A stretch of 64,000 nt of DNA. Source: Pelagophyceae sp. CCMP2097 (lineage: Eukaryota; Sar; Pelagophyceae). Under the pieces are notes generated by a model. It had not been told where the DNA came from and did not search any database. It was given only the letters and a program-made list of their open reading frames with translations. Of this stretch, positions 10,327 through 22,512 are shown in pieces. Made by a program: the position numbers and the translations under genes. The DNA lies in the NCBI GenBank assembly GCA_026770575.1, contig MU657168.1, positions 623,807 through 687,806 of the forward strand, given 5' to 3'. Position 1 is the stretch's first letter. Every line of letters begins with the position of its first letter.

Positions 10327-13300
10327 ATGGACGCTCGCCGGGAGCACCTTCGGCGGACGCTCGAGGGCCTGGATGACGGCGCGGTCGTGACGCACAGGCC
10401 GTTTAGCGACGTCGACTGGTCCCGGTGCCTCTCGCGCGACCAAGCGTGCGCCTGCGTGAGTCGCTGCGCCGCTCGCCCTCGGGCCACGTGCGGCGCACGC
10501 GCATGGCACCTCACACACGTCGTGCCTAGGCGGCGTCGCCGTTTGTCGAAGGCGAGTGGCACCTCGACGGCCAACTCGCCTTCGTCGGCCCTGCCAAGTC
10601 GGCCACGTCGCTGGAATGGCGCGGAAACGGCGTCTGCCGCCTGGCCGCCGAAGTCGACGACTGCGACTACGAGCGCGTCGTTGTGGACGTTTCCGGCTTT
10701 GAAATAGAGTCGTCTTCAGAGACGCCGCGCCTCACATTCCGCTTGGAGTGCGCCGCCGGCGACCTGCGCCAAATCGACGGCCCGACCTCGCTCGAGCTCC
10801 AACAGACGCGTGAGTTTCCCAGGGCACAAAGGGGTGCCTCCCAGGGCGTCGAAGGGACTTGCGTTTGGACAGACGGGCAATCCACAAACCGGACAGGCGG
10901 GCAATCCACAAACTTGTCCAAGTGCCCCCTCGGCTGCGGCCTCGCCGACTACCTGCGCTTCGTCGACGCGTGCCTCGCGGTGAGACCTCGATTGTACACC
11001 GCAGCGGTCAGGAAATGCGTCAGGCGGACATTGCGACGCCGTGCTCCGAGCCGCGCCACGCCGCTCTCGTCTTCATCGAGCACGACGACGACGGCGCCGT
11101 CGTCGGCGTCGCGCGCGCGCCGCTCCTCGTCGCCACGCCCTCGAGCCGCCTCGTCCTCGGCTACCTCTGCATCGCCTCCGCTGCTCCGGCGCCCGCGGCG
11201 CCCGCGGAGAGTGGCGACGCAACATTTTACCACGGCCGGTCGTTCCTCGAGGCCGTCGACGCGCTCAAACGCGCCTGGCACGCGGCGCCAACGCTGAAAG
11301 TCGATGCCGCGCTCGACATCTCCGCAGGCGATGCCGCGGCGTGGCTCCCGCGAGACGCCCCCCCCGACGGCGCGCCCGGGAGCAAGGGGCGCTACGTCGT
11401 CGACGCCTGGGCAGCTGCGCTCGCGCTCGATGTCGCCGGCACGCCGCGCGTCGTGCCAGACGCGCCCGACGCCGACGCCGACGACGCCGACGACGGGGCC
11501 GTGTTCTTTGATTGCGCGCGCGACGGGGCGCCGTCGGCCCGCGACGGCGCTCCTTCGGACCGCGATGTGAGCGCGGCGCTCGGCCGCGGCGTCGAGGCGC
11601 TGAGCGACCGCTCGGGCGGCCTGCGCCGGCTCCTCGCATGCGGCGCGCCGCGCGGCGCGGCGCTGCACGCGCGCGGGCCGCGGGCCTGCGCCGCGCTCGT
11701 GGAAGCGGCCCTGCGGTCCACGCTCCGCATCGTGCCCGTCGGCGCCGCGCCGGACGCCGAGCTCGCAGTCACGCTCGCGCGGCACGCGGGCGTCGCGCTC
11801 GCGCGGGGCGCGCCGGCGCTTCCATGCGACGATGAAGCCGCGCCGCTCGTCTTCCTCGTCCTCGGCGCGTCCAACGAGGCCCCGTCGTCGGCGAATTCGG
11901 AAGACGAAAACGGAAACGGCAGCGATTCGGCTCGCGAGGAGGACGAACCGCCGCGGCGCCCCGGGCAAGATGCGCCGCGCTTCGTCATGCCCCTTGTCCG
12001 CACCGAGTGAGTCCCCTCTGCTCCGTCGTCATCGACAAAGGTCCTCTGTCGTGGTCAACAACAAAATCGAGAGACTCGGCATCACAAGGAGACCGGAACG
12101 CGCAGGCACGGGGCGTGGGCTGCGGACTTTGCGCGGTCGTTTTCGAACCCCGTCGCGGCGACAGCGCCTCCTCTTGGGCCGGGCCTCGAGGCGGCCGTCG
12201 AGGCTCAAGTCGCGGCGGTGCTGAGGCACGTGGGGGCGGCGGAGGGCTGCTTCCTCGCCGTCGTCGAGGTTGGCGACGTGCGCGCCGAGGAGCGGACCGT
12301 CCTCGACGCGCTCTGCGCCACCTGGCCCGCGCGGCCGACGGTGCTCCGCGGCGCCGACGGCGGCGGCGCAGACGGCGGCGACGCGGACCACCTGAGGCTC
12401 GTCCTCGCCCTGGCGGCGCGGCTCGACGCCCGACAGCGCGACTTTGTCGTGCGCTCGGCGACTGCGGCCTCTGGCGTCTTCGCGGCCTCTGGCCCGCCCG
12501 GGTCAGGCCGGACGCACGCTCTGGTGCACGCAGTGGCCGCGCGCTGCCTCGCCGACGGCCGTTCGGCGCTCTTCGTGACGCAGCGGCCACGCGCCGCAGC
12601 GGATGCGCTCCTGGCGTGCGGCCTGACGCACGTCCTCGAGCTCTCCGCCCTCGCACACTTTGACGCCGACGCCGTGGCGCGCGTCGAGGCCGCAATGGCC
12701 GCCGCGCGCCTCGTCGCCGTCGAGTTACCCGAGGACCAGAAACGTACAGAGGCCGCCGCAGTCGAGGCCGCGGGTGCGGCGCTCCGCGACGTCCGAAGCG
12801 CGCTTCGGGGTGGGCGCACGCTCGAGGCCGCGCATGCGCTCCGAGACGCAGCGCAGCGCGCCAACGTACGTTCAACCGCGCGGAGACGGGACGAGCGTGC
12901 ACAAAGAGCGGGCGTGGGAAGACTCTTGGTGCGGACGCTCACGAAGTGAGGACCCAAACCGAGGGTCATAGGCGGCGGCGCGGTCGGTACTCTCGCGGCG
13001 CGGCGCGGACCGCGGCGCGCGGCGGCGGCAGCTGGAGCGCCTCGCCGACGGCGACGCGGCGCGCTGCGTGCGCGCGGTCTCAGAGCACCGCGGCCCCAAG
13101 CCGGATGTGGCGGCTGACGTCGTCGCGAACACGGGCTGGGCCGACGTGCTGCGCTGCGCCGCGACTGTAGTCGTCGCGACGCCCGACGCCGTCGCGCGCT
13201 GGCTGCCGCACAGAAGCGACCTCTTCGACGCCGTCGCGTGCGACGCCGTGTCGACGACTCCGGACGCCGCGTCGGCAACTCTGGTTAGCAACGCGGATCA

Positions 13301-16300
13301 TCATCGTCTTCGTAGGTTCGACGACGCCGACGCGGCGGGCACGTACGTCGGCGCGCTCGCGGCGACGTTCCGCGCCGCCGCCGTCGTGCTCGTCGCTGGG
13401 CCGCCACTGGCGAAAAGCGGCAAAAATGAGGCGAGGACTGCTTGGAGCGTTTTAGTCAATCGCGCCGATTTAGTCGACCGCGCCGATTCGCACGCGCTCG
13501 AGCGGGCCTACCGCGGCGACGCGCTCCCCGCCGCCATGTCGCTCCTCGATGACGAAGACGCGGGCGACGACGCAAGCGACGCACAGAGCAGCAAGCGCCG
13601 AGTCATCCGAGGTGAGGGGCCTCTTTGATTGATGACGTCGCCTTGATTTCTTCGTGGAGCGCGCGTTGCAGGCGCGTGGCGATGCAGCCGCCTCGGGACC
13701 ACGCTCGGCGCGGTGGCGGCGGCCTTGGCCAAGTGCCGCGGTGGCGCGACCAAGCTCGACGACCGCGAGTACGACCTCGCCGCGGGCGGTGAGAGGTCCG
13801 TCGCCGAAGCGTTCCGAGCGCTGCGCGGCGCGCGTGTCAATGTCGGTGAGGCGAGCGAAGTCGTCCGCGTCGTGCGCGCCGCGGCGCAAAGGGCGCGGCG
13901 GCGGTCGCTGCGCACGGACCTTACCGTCCTCGTCGTCGCTTTGGACCCTGCCCAGGCGCGCCTACTTCGCGTCGTCCTCGCTTTGGAGCGCGCGGGGGAC
14001 TGCGCCAACGCGCACTTTGAAGTCCGCGAAGTGAAGAGAGCCGCCATCGACGTCGGCGGCCACTGCGACGTCGTCGTGGCGTCAGTCGGACGCGAAAACC
14101 CGGCCAAGTATTTCGGCCTCGCCGGCGGCGGCGCGACGCCGTCGGCGCGAAACGACCTCAAGGCCCTCCGCGACACCATGGCCGCCGCGCGCTTCGCCGC
14201 ACAAAGACCGCGTCGGATCGATTGAGCGCGTCCGAGTGCATATCGCCACGACGCCGATGATTGCATATGGCCACGACCCCTTTGCTTTGCGGCGACGACG
14301 ACGCGTAGGGCGTCGTGCTCGTCTCGTGCGCCGCGTCCGACTTGGCGAGCATCGAAAGCGCCGTCTTCCCGTCGCTCCGAGGAGGCAACCTTGGCCCATC
14401 GGCAGCCTTCTTCCGGCCGCCGGCGTGGGCGGTGCAGCTGCTCCGGGCTGTGCACGCGACGCCCGACGCGCCGACGCACGAGTCGCGTCTCGTCGAGCTG
14501 CGCTTCTCGCCCGTGCCGCTCTGCGCCATTGCCAACTACGACACTATCGTGCTCTGCCACTCCAACGCCGCAGGAGACGAGCTCGTGCCCCTCGTCGCGC
14601 TCCTCCGAGCCTACGGTGCGTCCCGCGCGCATCGCTCGACGCCTCACGATGCCCGGCAGGCTGGCGCCGCGTGCTGCACCTGCACGAGCCGCCGCGCGTG
14701 CCCGCGGACGACGTCGAGGCGTCGGAGGTGTTGGTGCCTCTGGCCGCGGCGCTCCTCACGGACCTCTGCTCCTGGCGCCATTCGTTGCACCTCGTTTCGG
14801 CGGCCGTCGCCGACGCCGGCCGCGGCGCGACTGCGGTGCTGATCGTCTCGGGGCCCGTGCCGCTGCGCATCCTCGAGGGCCTCAGTATTTTCGTCACCGT
14901 CGATGTTGCGCCGCCATGGCGGCGCCCGCGCAAGCCGGCCGACGGCGAGGCGCTCCAGCGGCGCGTCCGCCTCGACCTCGGCGGCGCCGGCGGGGACGTT
15001 TTGGAACGCGCTGCCCGCGCCACGGGCGACCAGCGCGCGACGCTCCGCTTCTCAGTCGCGCTGGAAGCGCCGGCCGGCGACGACGCCGCGGCCCTCGGCC
15101 CGGGCCTCGCGCCGCGCTTTGACCTCGTCGACGCCACGGGCTGCGTCCTCGCGAGCCGCGACGCCTCGGCGCGCGCGGACGCGCCGAAACCGCCAAAAGT
15201 CGCACGCCTTGTTTATTTTTCGCCAAAACGCGACGCCTCGGGCGCCGCGGGAGACCGCGGCGTCGCCGTTGTCATAGAGGCGCGCGGCAAAGTCGCTTCG
15301 CCGTGGAACGACGTCTCGGTGACGTACCACGCTGAAATGGTCGACGAGGTCACGGGATGCATCGTCGCGACGAAGTCCGTTTCAGAAGTCGCTTCGGGCC
15401 GCGCGCGCCTCGCTCGAATCGAGCTCAGCACGGCGTCGCTCAGCGACGACCAGCTCCGCGCGCCGCACCGCATCAATGTTTGGGCCGCAAATTCGCGCAA
15501 CGAAGCGTCGGCCGTCATCGCCGCCGCGGTAGACTTTGTGCCCTGGAGCCTCGTCGAGGAAGAAGAGCCGATCGAGGAAGCGCCGCTGGAAGCCGAGCCA
15601 AAGGTCGAGCCCAAGGAGGAAGACGCTGTTTTTGACTCTGGGGGCGACGACAGCGGCGAGGACAACCAAGGTGCGTTTGATCCCTCGTGTTTCATTTCCG
15701 CGACGCTTCTACAGGTTGCTTCCTCGGAGACGACGTCGCTTTCGAGGCACCGCGGCCGTTTGCGCTGCGCGACGACTGCTCCGATCCATGCGCCTTGATC
15801 TTCGAGGGTGTACCCTCTCAGTTGGAGGGCCCCATCCTCGTCGAGTACCGCGCCTGGCGGACCGGCGCGCCGTCCAGCGCGTGGTCGCGCGGCGGCGTCG
15901 ACGAGCACGCGCTCGCCCCGCACGACGGCGCGCTCCGGGCCTCTTCGCTGGTCGCGGCGCTGGAGGCGTCCGGCGCCGCAACCCTCCACGAAATCGTCCG
16001 CGGCCTCGGCGGCGCGGCACCCGAGGCCGCGGGGCGGTCGGCGGCTCGGCTGTCGATGCAGGTCCGCGCCCGGCTGAGCAGCGACTCGGAATGGTCTGAG
16101 ACGTGCGTCGTCGACGCGGTCCCCGTCGGCGACGAGCCCCAAGACGCGGAACCCGCCATCGCAGTCGACGAGGTCGTCTGTGAGGTCGTGTCGCCCGACG
16201 GCGCCACGCGCCTCGGCCCCTCGTCCAACGATGTTTTGGTTGCGCTGATCCGTGGCGACGCTTTTAGTCTGGTCCTGCGGCTGGCCGAGGACGACGAGGC

Positions 16301-19300
16301 TCCGATCGCGGGCGCCGAGGCCTGGGCGGCGCCGGCGGCGCGCGTCCACGGCGCGGCGTTGGAGCTCGGCGGGTCGTCGGACGGTGAGTACTGCCGTGAG
16401 ACGTTCTCGCTCGACTGCGATGCCGAGCCGCGCCCACGCAAGCGCGCGGGGCGGCGCTACCTCGTCATCAGCGTCCGCGCGGTGGCGGCGGACGCGCGCG
16501 CGCTCTACGAGGCCGCCGCGGAGCAGCCGCGTGGCCACCGCCTCCGGCTCGAGGTCAAAGTCGGCGCTGCGGAGGCGTTTGTCGTTGAGTTTGCCGCGGC
16601 GCCTTTGAACGATGAGGCGCAGCCCGGCCATGCGCTGCTCCGCGGCGCGGGCGCCGACTGGGGCGTTTCGATGACGGCGCGCGAGGCCTGGGCGCTCGCG
16701 CGCGACCGAGGCCGAGTCGCGCTCGAGGACCAGAGGCGCGCAGTAAACGGCGACGCAACAGCCCTCGACGACGAATTCGACGCCGCATTGGCGCGCCGCA
16801 GGACGTCGACGCCGCTGTCGCCCCTCGCGGTGCGTGGAATTGTTGCCCGTCGTCCCGTCGTTTTTTTGTGCTCGCCGTCGTCTCGAAAATTCGTCGGCGC
16901 TCGCCCTCGTCGGTCGATGGATGCACTCACGCAAACGACACAGGCGACCAAGTCGGTGCTGGCGCGGCTGGCGCCGACGGGCCTGGTCTGGGCGTACGCG
17001 CTGCACCTCGCTTCCGGCGACCTCGACCCAGAAACCTGCGGGGCCGTCTCGCGCGCCGACGTGGCGCCGGGGTCGCTGAAGACGTCGCGCACGTTCCGCG
17101 CCGCCGCGCCGCCCGACGACGTCGACGCCGTCGCCGCGCTCGGGCTAGAGAGGTGGCTCACGCTCGACGGAAACGTGTCGGAAGTCCTCGCAGCAAGCCT
17201 CCTCGAAAACGAAGCAATCGTCGCAGTCGTTGGTTCTGCGAAGCTCCCCGGAAGCGCAGCGACCGCTCACGCCGCGCTCCTGCGCTTCCGCCTCGCGCAG
17301 GACGCATCCTGGGGCGACGCGGCGGAGGACGACGGCGACGGGTACGGCGTCGACCCCACTCCCCAAGAGCTTTCCGAGGCCCCTCTCGAGGCCGTTTTCT
17401 GCTTCGGCGGCAGCGAAGAGGGCGACGCGCGCGTCGTTTTGCCAGTCGAGATGTTCGCCGAGTCGGGCGCATGGGTCGTACGGCGGCACAATCGCATGAC
17501 CGCGTTCGTCGAAGCCGCAAGGGGCGGCGTTTCGGGCGTCTTCGGCGTTTCGCGGCACGCGGCGCGCGTCTACCGGCGGCGCGGCGGCGCGCGGACCATT
17601 GCTTGGGACTCGGCGCCGGACGAACTGCTGGCGCTGCTCGAGCACGGGCCGCGCCTCGCAGCTTCTAAAGCGTACGCCGCCATCTTCGGCCACGACGGCG
17701 CGGCCCAAAGCGCTTCAAACGAGGCGCGCTGCGTCGCGCTGGTGCACCACGCCGACGCGACGCAGAGGCGCGCCGTCGAGACGGCCGTCCTCGGCCAAAG
17801 TTTCGTGCTCCGCGGGCCCCCAGGAACAGGCAAGAGCTCCACCATCGCCCTCCTCGCCCTCGCCCTCGTCGCAGACGGCAAGCGCGTCCTCGTCATCGGC
17901 CGAGAAGCCTCGGTGCGTTGCCTCTCCCGACTCGGAGGGCCTGCTTGATGGTGGGACGAATGACTTTCCGAGCAATCAGGCGGCGCGCGTCGTGGCGACG
18001 AAGATCGACGGCCTGCTCCACGGCACGTCCGTGCGGTCGCTCTGCGCTGGGCCCGAGCACTTTGACGAGAAGAAAAAAGCGCGAAAGGGGTGGCGCAAGG
18101 ACGTTGACGACGAGCGGGTTTTACTATGGCGCGCCTGGCACGGCGCGTCCGCGCTGCCGGCGTCATCGTTCGCGGCGCCGCTCCTCGACGACGGCTGGGT
18201 TCTCGCGCCGGGCGCAAACGCGTTCGCTGGGCGTTTGGTTTCAGAAATGAAAAACTTGGCCGAGGACTCGGAGGACGGGGACTTGCACATCAACGCTTTG
18301 CACCGCGGCACAAATGCGCGCACGGGCGCGCCCAAGGAGTGGTGCTACGTCTGCGAGTTGACGGGCAAGGTTTCTGCGTCTGCGTCTGCGGCGCGGAACT
18401 ATGGGTTGAAGCAAACCGCAAACCTTGTCGATCCGAATCCACCCAAGAAAAAGCTCGCCGCAATCGAAGCGCTTCGAAAACGGCTCCTCGACCTCGAAGA
18501 CGCGGGCGAGCCCGTCGACGAGGGCGACTGGGCCGCCCGCGTCGCACTTGCTGCGGAGCTGCGCTGCGGCGAGGCGCGCGCTCATCTGGTCGAAAGCGAC
18601 GCAGCTTTAAACAACGCTTTAGCAGCGCTCGCAGCTGCCGACGCCGCGGAACGATGCGACGCGTTGACGGCGCGGCGCTGCCTCGAGGCGGCGCTGATTT
18701 TAAGACGGCAAAGGGGCGACGTTTCGCGCGACGCCGCGTGCCGCGACTTCCTCCGAAACGTCGCCGAGCCCTTTGCGCGGTCCGCAAACGCCTCGCAGTC
18801 GGAGCTTTACGCCGTGGCGCGCATCGCGACGCGGAGGCACCAGGGTACGGCGGCGACGCATGCTGCCCTCGAGCGCTGCGCGGCCGGCGGCGACGCGGGC
18901 GCGGCGACGGCGGCGGCACGCGCGCTGCTGGCGGCGGCGCCGCGCGGCCGCCGGCGGCTGGCGACGCTCCTCGTCGCTTCCGTCGACCTTTCTGTAGAGG
19001 ACCGCCACGCGCTCTTCGGCACAGCGAGATCTTCGGCGCGGTTGGTCGTCGAAGCCGCGCGGCGCCGGCGCGCGGCGTCGCTGCGGCTGGTTGCCGCCGC
19101 CGCCGACGCGCAGCTCTTCGCCGACCTCGCCACACACCCGGCCAACCGGCCGGTGCCGCTCGTCGCCTGCGCGACGCCAAAGGGCGCCCTCGCGCACGGC
19201 CTTTTAGCCTTGGCCTCCATCGACGCGGTCATCATCGACGAGGCCTCGCAGATGCCCACGGACCCGGACGTTCTCGCCGTCGTCGCGGCGGCGAAGACTT

Positions 19301-20560
19301 GCATCGTCATTGCGGGAGATGATCAGCAGCTGCCGCCGCGCAAGCACGCCACGGGCCTTTTGGACGACGCGCTTGCGGCGGCGCGCGTGCCGCTGGTCCC
19401 GCTCGGCTGGCATTATAGGTCGGGTGACCCGTCGTTGATCGCGGTGTCCAACGCGCTGTTCTACGACTCGCGCCTCGTCGCCCCCGTCTCCGCGCCTCGC
19501 AACGTCGATTCTGGGCGGCCGCCCGACGCCGACGCCGCGGCGTTTGATGTCTGCGCCTCGCGGGGCCTCGTCGCCGTGATAGTCGACGGCGGCATGGACT
19601 CTGCCAAGGGGCCTCCCGCGGGCCTGGTCAACCCGGCCCAGGCGCGGGCGATTTCTCGCGACGCGGGCTTCTTCGTAGAGGCGGCGGACCGAAACGGCAC
19701 GCCGCTCTCGCTCGGCATCGTCACTTTAAATCGACCGCAGCGCTGCCTCATCGCGCGGCTGTTGGCGGAGATGCCGCACCTCGGCCTCGAACCGCACCCG
19801 ACGGTCCCCGGGGCTTTACGGCGAGCGTTGACGCCAGACCGCGAACATCTTGCCCAAGTGCTCCTGCGCGACGAGCCTTTGTTCATCGAGTCCATCGACC
19901 GGATCCAAGGCGAGGAGCGCGAAGTTATTTTATTTTCCACGCTCCTCGCGCCGAAAGATCAAGGCGCGACAAAGGCCAAGACGCCCGCGCGGCCGCGCCG
20001 TATGCGCGGCTCGGACGACGACTCGGACGCCGACGGCAGCGCCGCGGCGCCGCGCGACGACGACGCGATTGACGCTCTGGAGGAGCTGGACGACTCTGAC
20101 GACTCTGACGACGGGGAAGACGGTGCCGTCCTCGTGCGCAAAAACGCCGGCGCGCCCACCCCGTCGCGGAAGCGGCGCCCCGCCGCGCGGCGGCCCCAGG
20201 GCGCCCGCCACTACTCTACTTTGACACACGCGCACGGCCACCGTTTGCTCAACGTCGGCATCACGCGCGCAGTTGTCGCCATGAGATGCTACGTCCACCC
20301 GGACTGTGCGTGCCGGGTTGGGGGAAGGCGTTTGCACCGACGATACTCGCGTAGGCCCCGCGCCGTCGCCGCACGACGACCGCGCCGGCCGGCGAGCCTT
20401 TGGGTGGCTCGTCCGCGCCGTGCTCGACCGGCCCTGCGGCTGCAGCTGCGCCCGCTGCACGAAAACCGCCGCGGAGCTCAAGGCCGCCTGCCGGCCCGCC
20501 GCGGCCGCCGTCGCCTCGACAACGGCGGTCCGCCAAGGCGTTGGCTCGGACGAATCATCG

Positions 20561-20591
<31 letters not shown>

Positions 20592-22249
20592 ACGAGGCCG
20601 ACGGCGAAAATCGGCTCGCGGCGGCGACGCTCGCCTGGCTCCGCTTCGCCGGCCGCGCCGTCGGCGTATCCACCGACGGCCGCGCCGCGACGAACGACCG
20701 AGCCGCGGTGCGGATGCCAGCTGCCGCCGACCGCCGCGGCGCCGTCGACATCGCGGCGTTTTGTTCGCGCGGCGCGACGGCCGTGCTCTGCGGCGCGGCG
20801 CAGGCCGAGGCGCCAGACTGGCTCGACGACCTCGAGACGCTGCCGCGTGCCCTCGGCCACCCCAAACTCGGATGGTGACGCCCGCTTTGCTGCCGAATGC
20901 CGCCCCGGAAAACCGCCTTTACGTCGCTTTCTAGGCGCAACGTGGCCCGCTTCGGCACCTCGGACGTCCTCGAGGCCATCCGGGCAGCGTCGATCCGCGG
21001 CTGCGAATCGGCAGCCGGCGACTCGGGAGCCATTGGCTCGGCCCTTGTCGACTCGGCCGCCGTCGCCTCGGCCCTTGTCGGCTCGGTCGTCGTCGGCTCG
21101 GTCGTCGTCGACGCGCTCGAGGCTATTGCCGCCGCCGCCGAAGGCTTCGCGGCGCGCGCGTTCGACGACGACGCCACCGCGCGCTCCCCGGAGTCTCCTG
21201 AGGACGACAGCGCCACCGACGACGACGGCGCGCGGTGGCTCCGCGTGAACTTCGCGCCCGCCCATGCAAAGCACGCGCAGCGCCGCCCCCCCGCCGAGCG
21301 CGCCGCGCCCAGCACCGCCAAGCCGTCGCGCAAGGTCAAGCCTGAGCCCGCGCCCGTGGGCAGCGACGACGACGGCAGCGAACCGCAGGCTGCGGACGCA
21401 CCAAAGGCCGTACCACGGACCGCGAAGCGCGCCGCCGTCAAGCCGGAGCCCGCGTCCGCGGGCAGCGACGACGACGGCGGCGAGGAACCGCGGACCGCGG
21501 AAGCGCCTAAGGTCGCGAGGCGCGCCGTCGTCAAGCCGGAGCCGCAATCCCCGGGCGACCGGGAGGCGCCGCGCCGCGCGATGCAGGCGACGCCGTCGGT
21601 CAAGGTCGAGAAGACTGTGCGCGTCGAGAAGACGGTCGAGAAGACGGTCGAAAAGACGGTGCGTATCAAGGCCGAGCGGCCGCCGAGCCCGGAAACTGCA
21701 GAGGCCGACGACACACCGGCGAGCCCGCCGCGCGGGGCATCGTCGTCACCGCGCGGGGCCCCGCCGTCGAGCGCGCGCGGGGGACGCGGCGCCGATGCCG
21801 AGGCAGACGCCATGCCGGACATTTACGTCTCGCGCCGGCCGCTGTCGTCTCGCAAGCCGGCCCCGCGGCCGCGCGCGGCGCCGGCGCCGCGCTCGACGCC
21901 CGCGCGCGCGGCGAGCCGCCGGCCGCCGGCCGCGGCCGCCGACGAAGACGCGTCGATATCCACGGACGCCGATTCAGTCGGGTCTCTCGACGACTTTATC
22001 GTCGGCAACCACGGCGACGGCAGCGACGAAGGCAGCGAGGCTGGGGACGATGGCAGCGACGACGACGACGGCAGCGACGCTGACGACGCCGACGCTGACG
22101 ACGCCTATGCCGCCGACCGGGCCGGGCCGCCCACGCCCCGCGAGGCCTCGCCGCCGCCGCCGACGCCCGAGGCGGCGACGCAGCGGCCCGCGACGTCCAC
22201 GCAGCGGCGCAACCGCGTGGCCGACTTGCTCGCAGACGCAGACTACTAA
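10327..22249 (+). CDS. Giant protein with two superfamily-1 (UPF1-like) helicase modules, first one degenerate
   Basis: Fourteen exons, about 3,630 residues: 10327-10455, 10530-10809, 10897-10979, 11024-12006, 12106-12865, 13032-13611, 13672-14198, 14309-14615, 14660-15670, 15715-16829, 16944-17912, 17980-20305, 20355-20874, 20935-22249. Phases agree at every junction; the start of exons 3 and 6 and the end of exon 7 are the least certain. Module 1 (about residues 600-1150) has a P-loop with Arg for Lys (GPPGSGRTH) and VACD followed by Ala where Walker B has DE. Module 2 has GPPGTGKSST (about 2216), VIIDEASQ, GDDQQLPP, WHYRSGD and NVGITRA, so it looks active. Intron 16830-16943 is 114 bases, in frame and without stops. 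The tail is acidic with three KPEP repeats and ends QRRNRVADLLADADY. UPF1 relatives remodel RNA or DNA with protein partners; the substrate here is unknown. Confidence 0.82.
10871..10914 (+). repeat. 24-base tandem duplication carrying a splice acceptor
   Basis: CGGGCAATCCACAAAC occurs twice, 24 bases apart, each copy preceded by GACAG. Both AGs give an in-frame exon 3 of the helicase gene, so either acceptor (exon start 10873 or 10897) would add or remove eight residues. Confidence 0.85.
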
Positions 22250-22448
22250 CAACGAACTTTATGGTCCCTCGCGCGGGCTCCTGGACCCCCCCCGTCGTGT
22301 GGCTGGTGCGATGCCGGCGTGTTCATTTACAAGTGGTTCGAGCGGCGCGCCGGCTTGGCGGCGGCCGTCGAAGCGCGGCGCCCGTCGAGGGCGTCGGGCG
22401 CGTGCCGCGGTCGAACGGCGGTCGAATGCGCGGGGTCCGACGGCGGCG

Positions 22449-22512
22449 CCTCGTTATTTCAACGGCACAACTTCGGGGCCGCAGCCGCCTCGTTATTTCA
22501 ACGGCACAACTT
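22449..22512. repeat. Tandem duplication over the end of the channel gene
   Basis: The sequence CCTCGTTATTTCAACGGCAC is present twice, about 39 bases apart. The right copy contains the reverse complement of the last codons and TAA of the channel gene; the left copy is an extra duplicate downstream of it. Confidence 0.85.

Noticed and set aside
15213..17006. 597-codon minus-strand ORF across the helicase gene
   Set aside because: Its translation is Arg-rich and featureless and it overlaps two spliced helicase exons with conserved sequence; it is a composition shadow.
20897..22249. Separate 450-codon gene after the helicase
   Set aside because: A 60-base intron with a TTTCTAG acceptor joins it in phase to the helicase, and it lacks a domain or promoter-like gap of its own.
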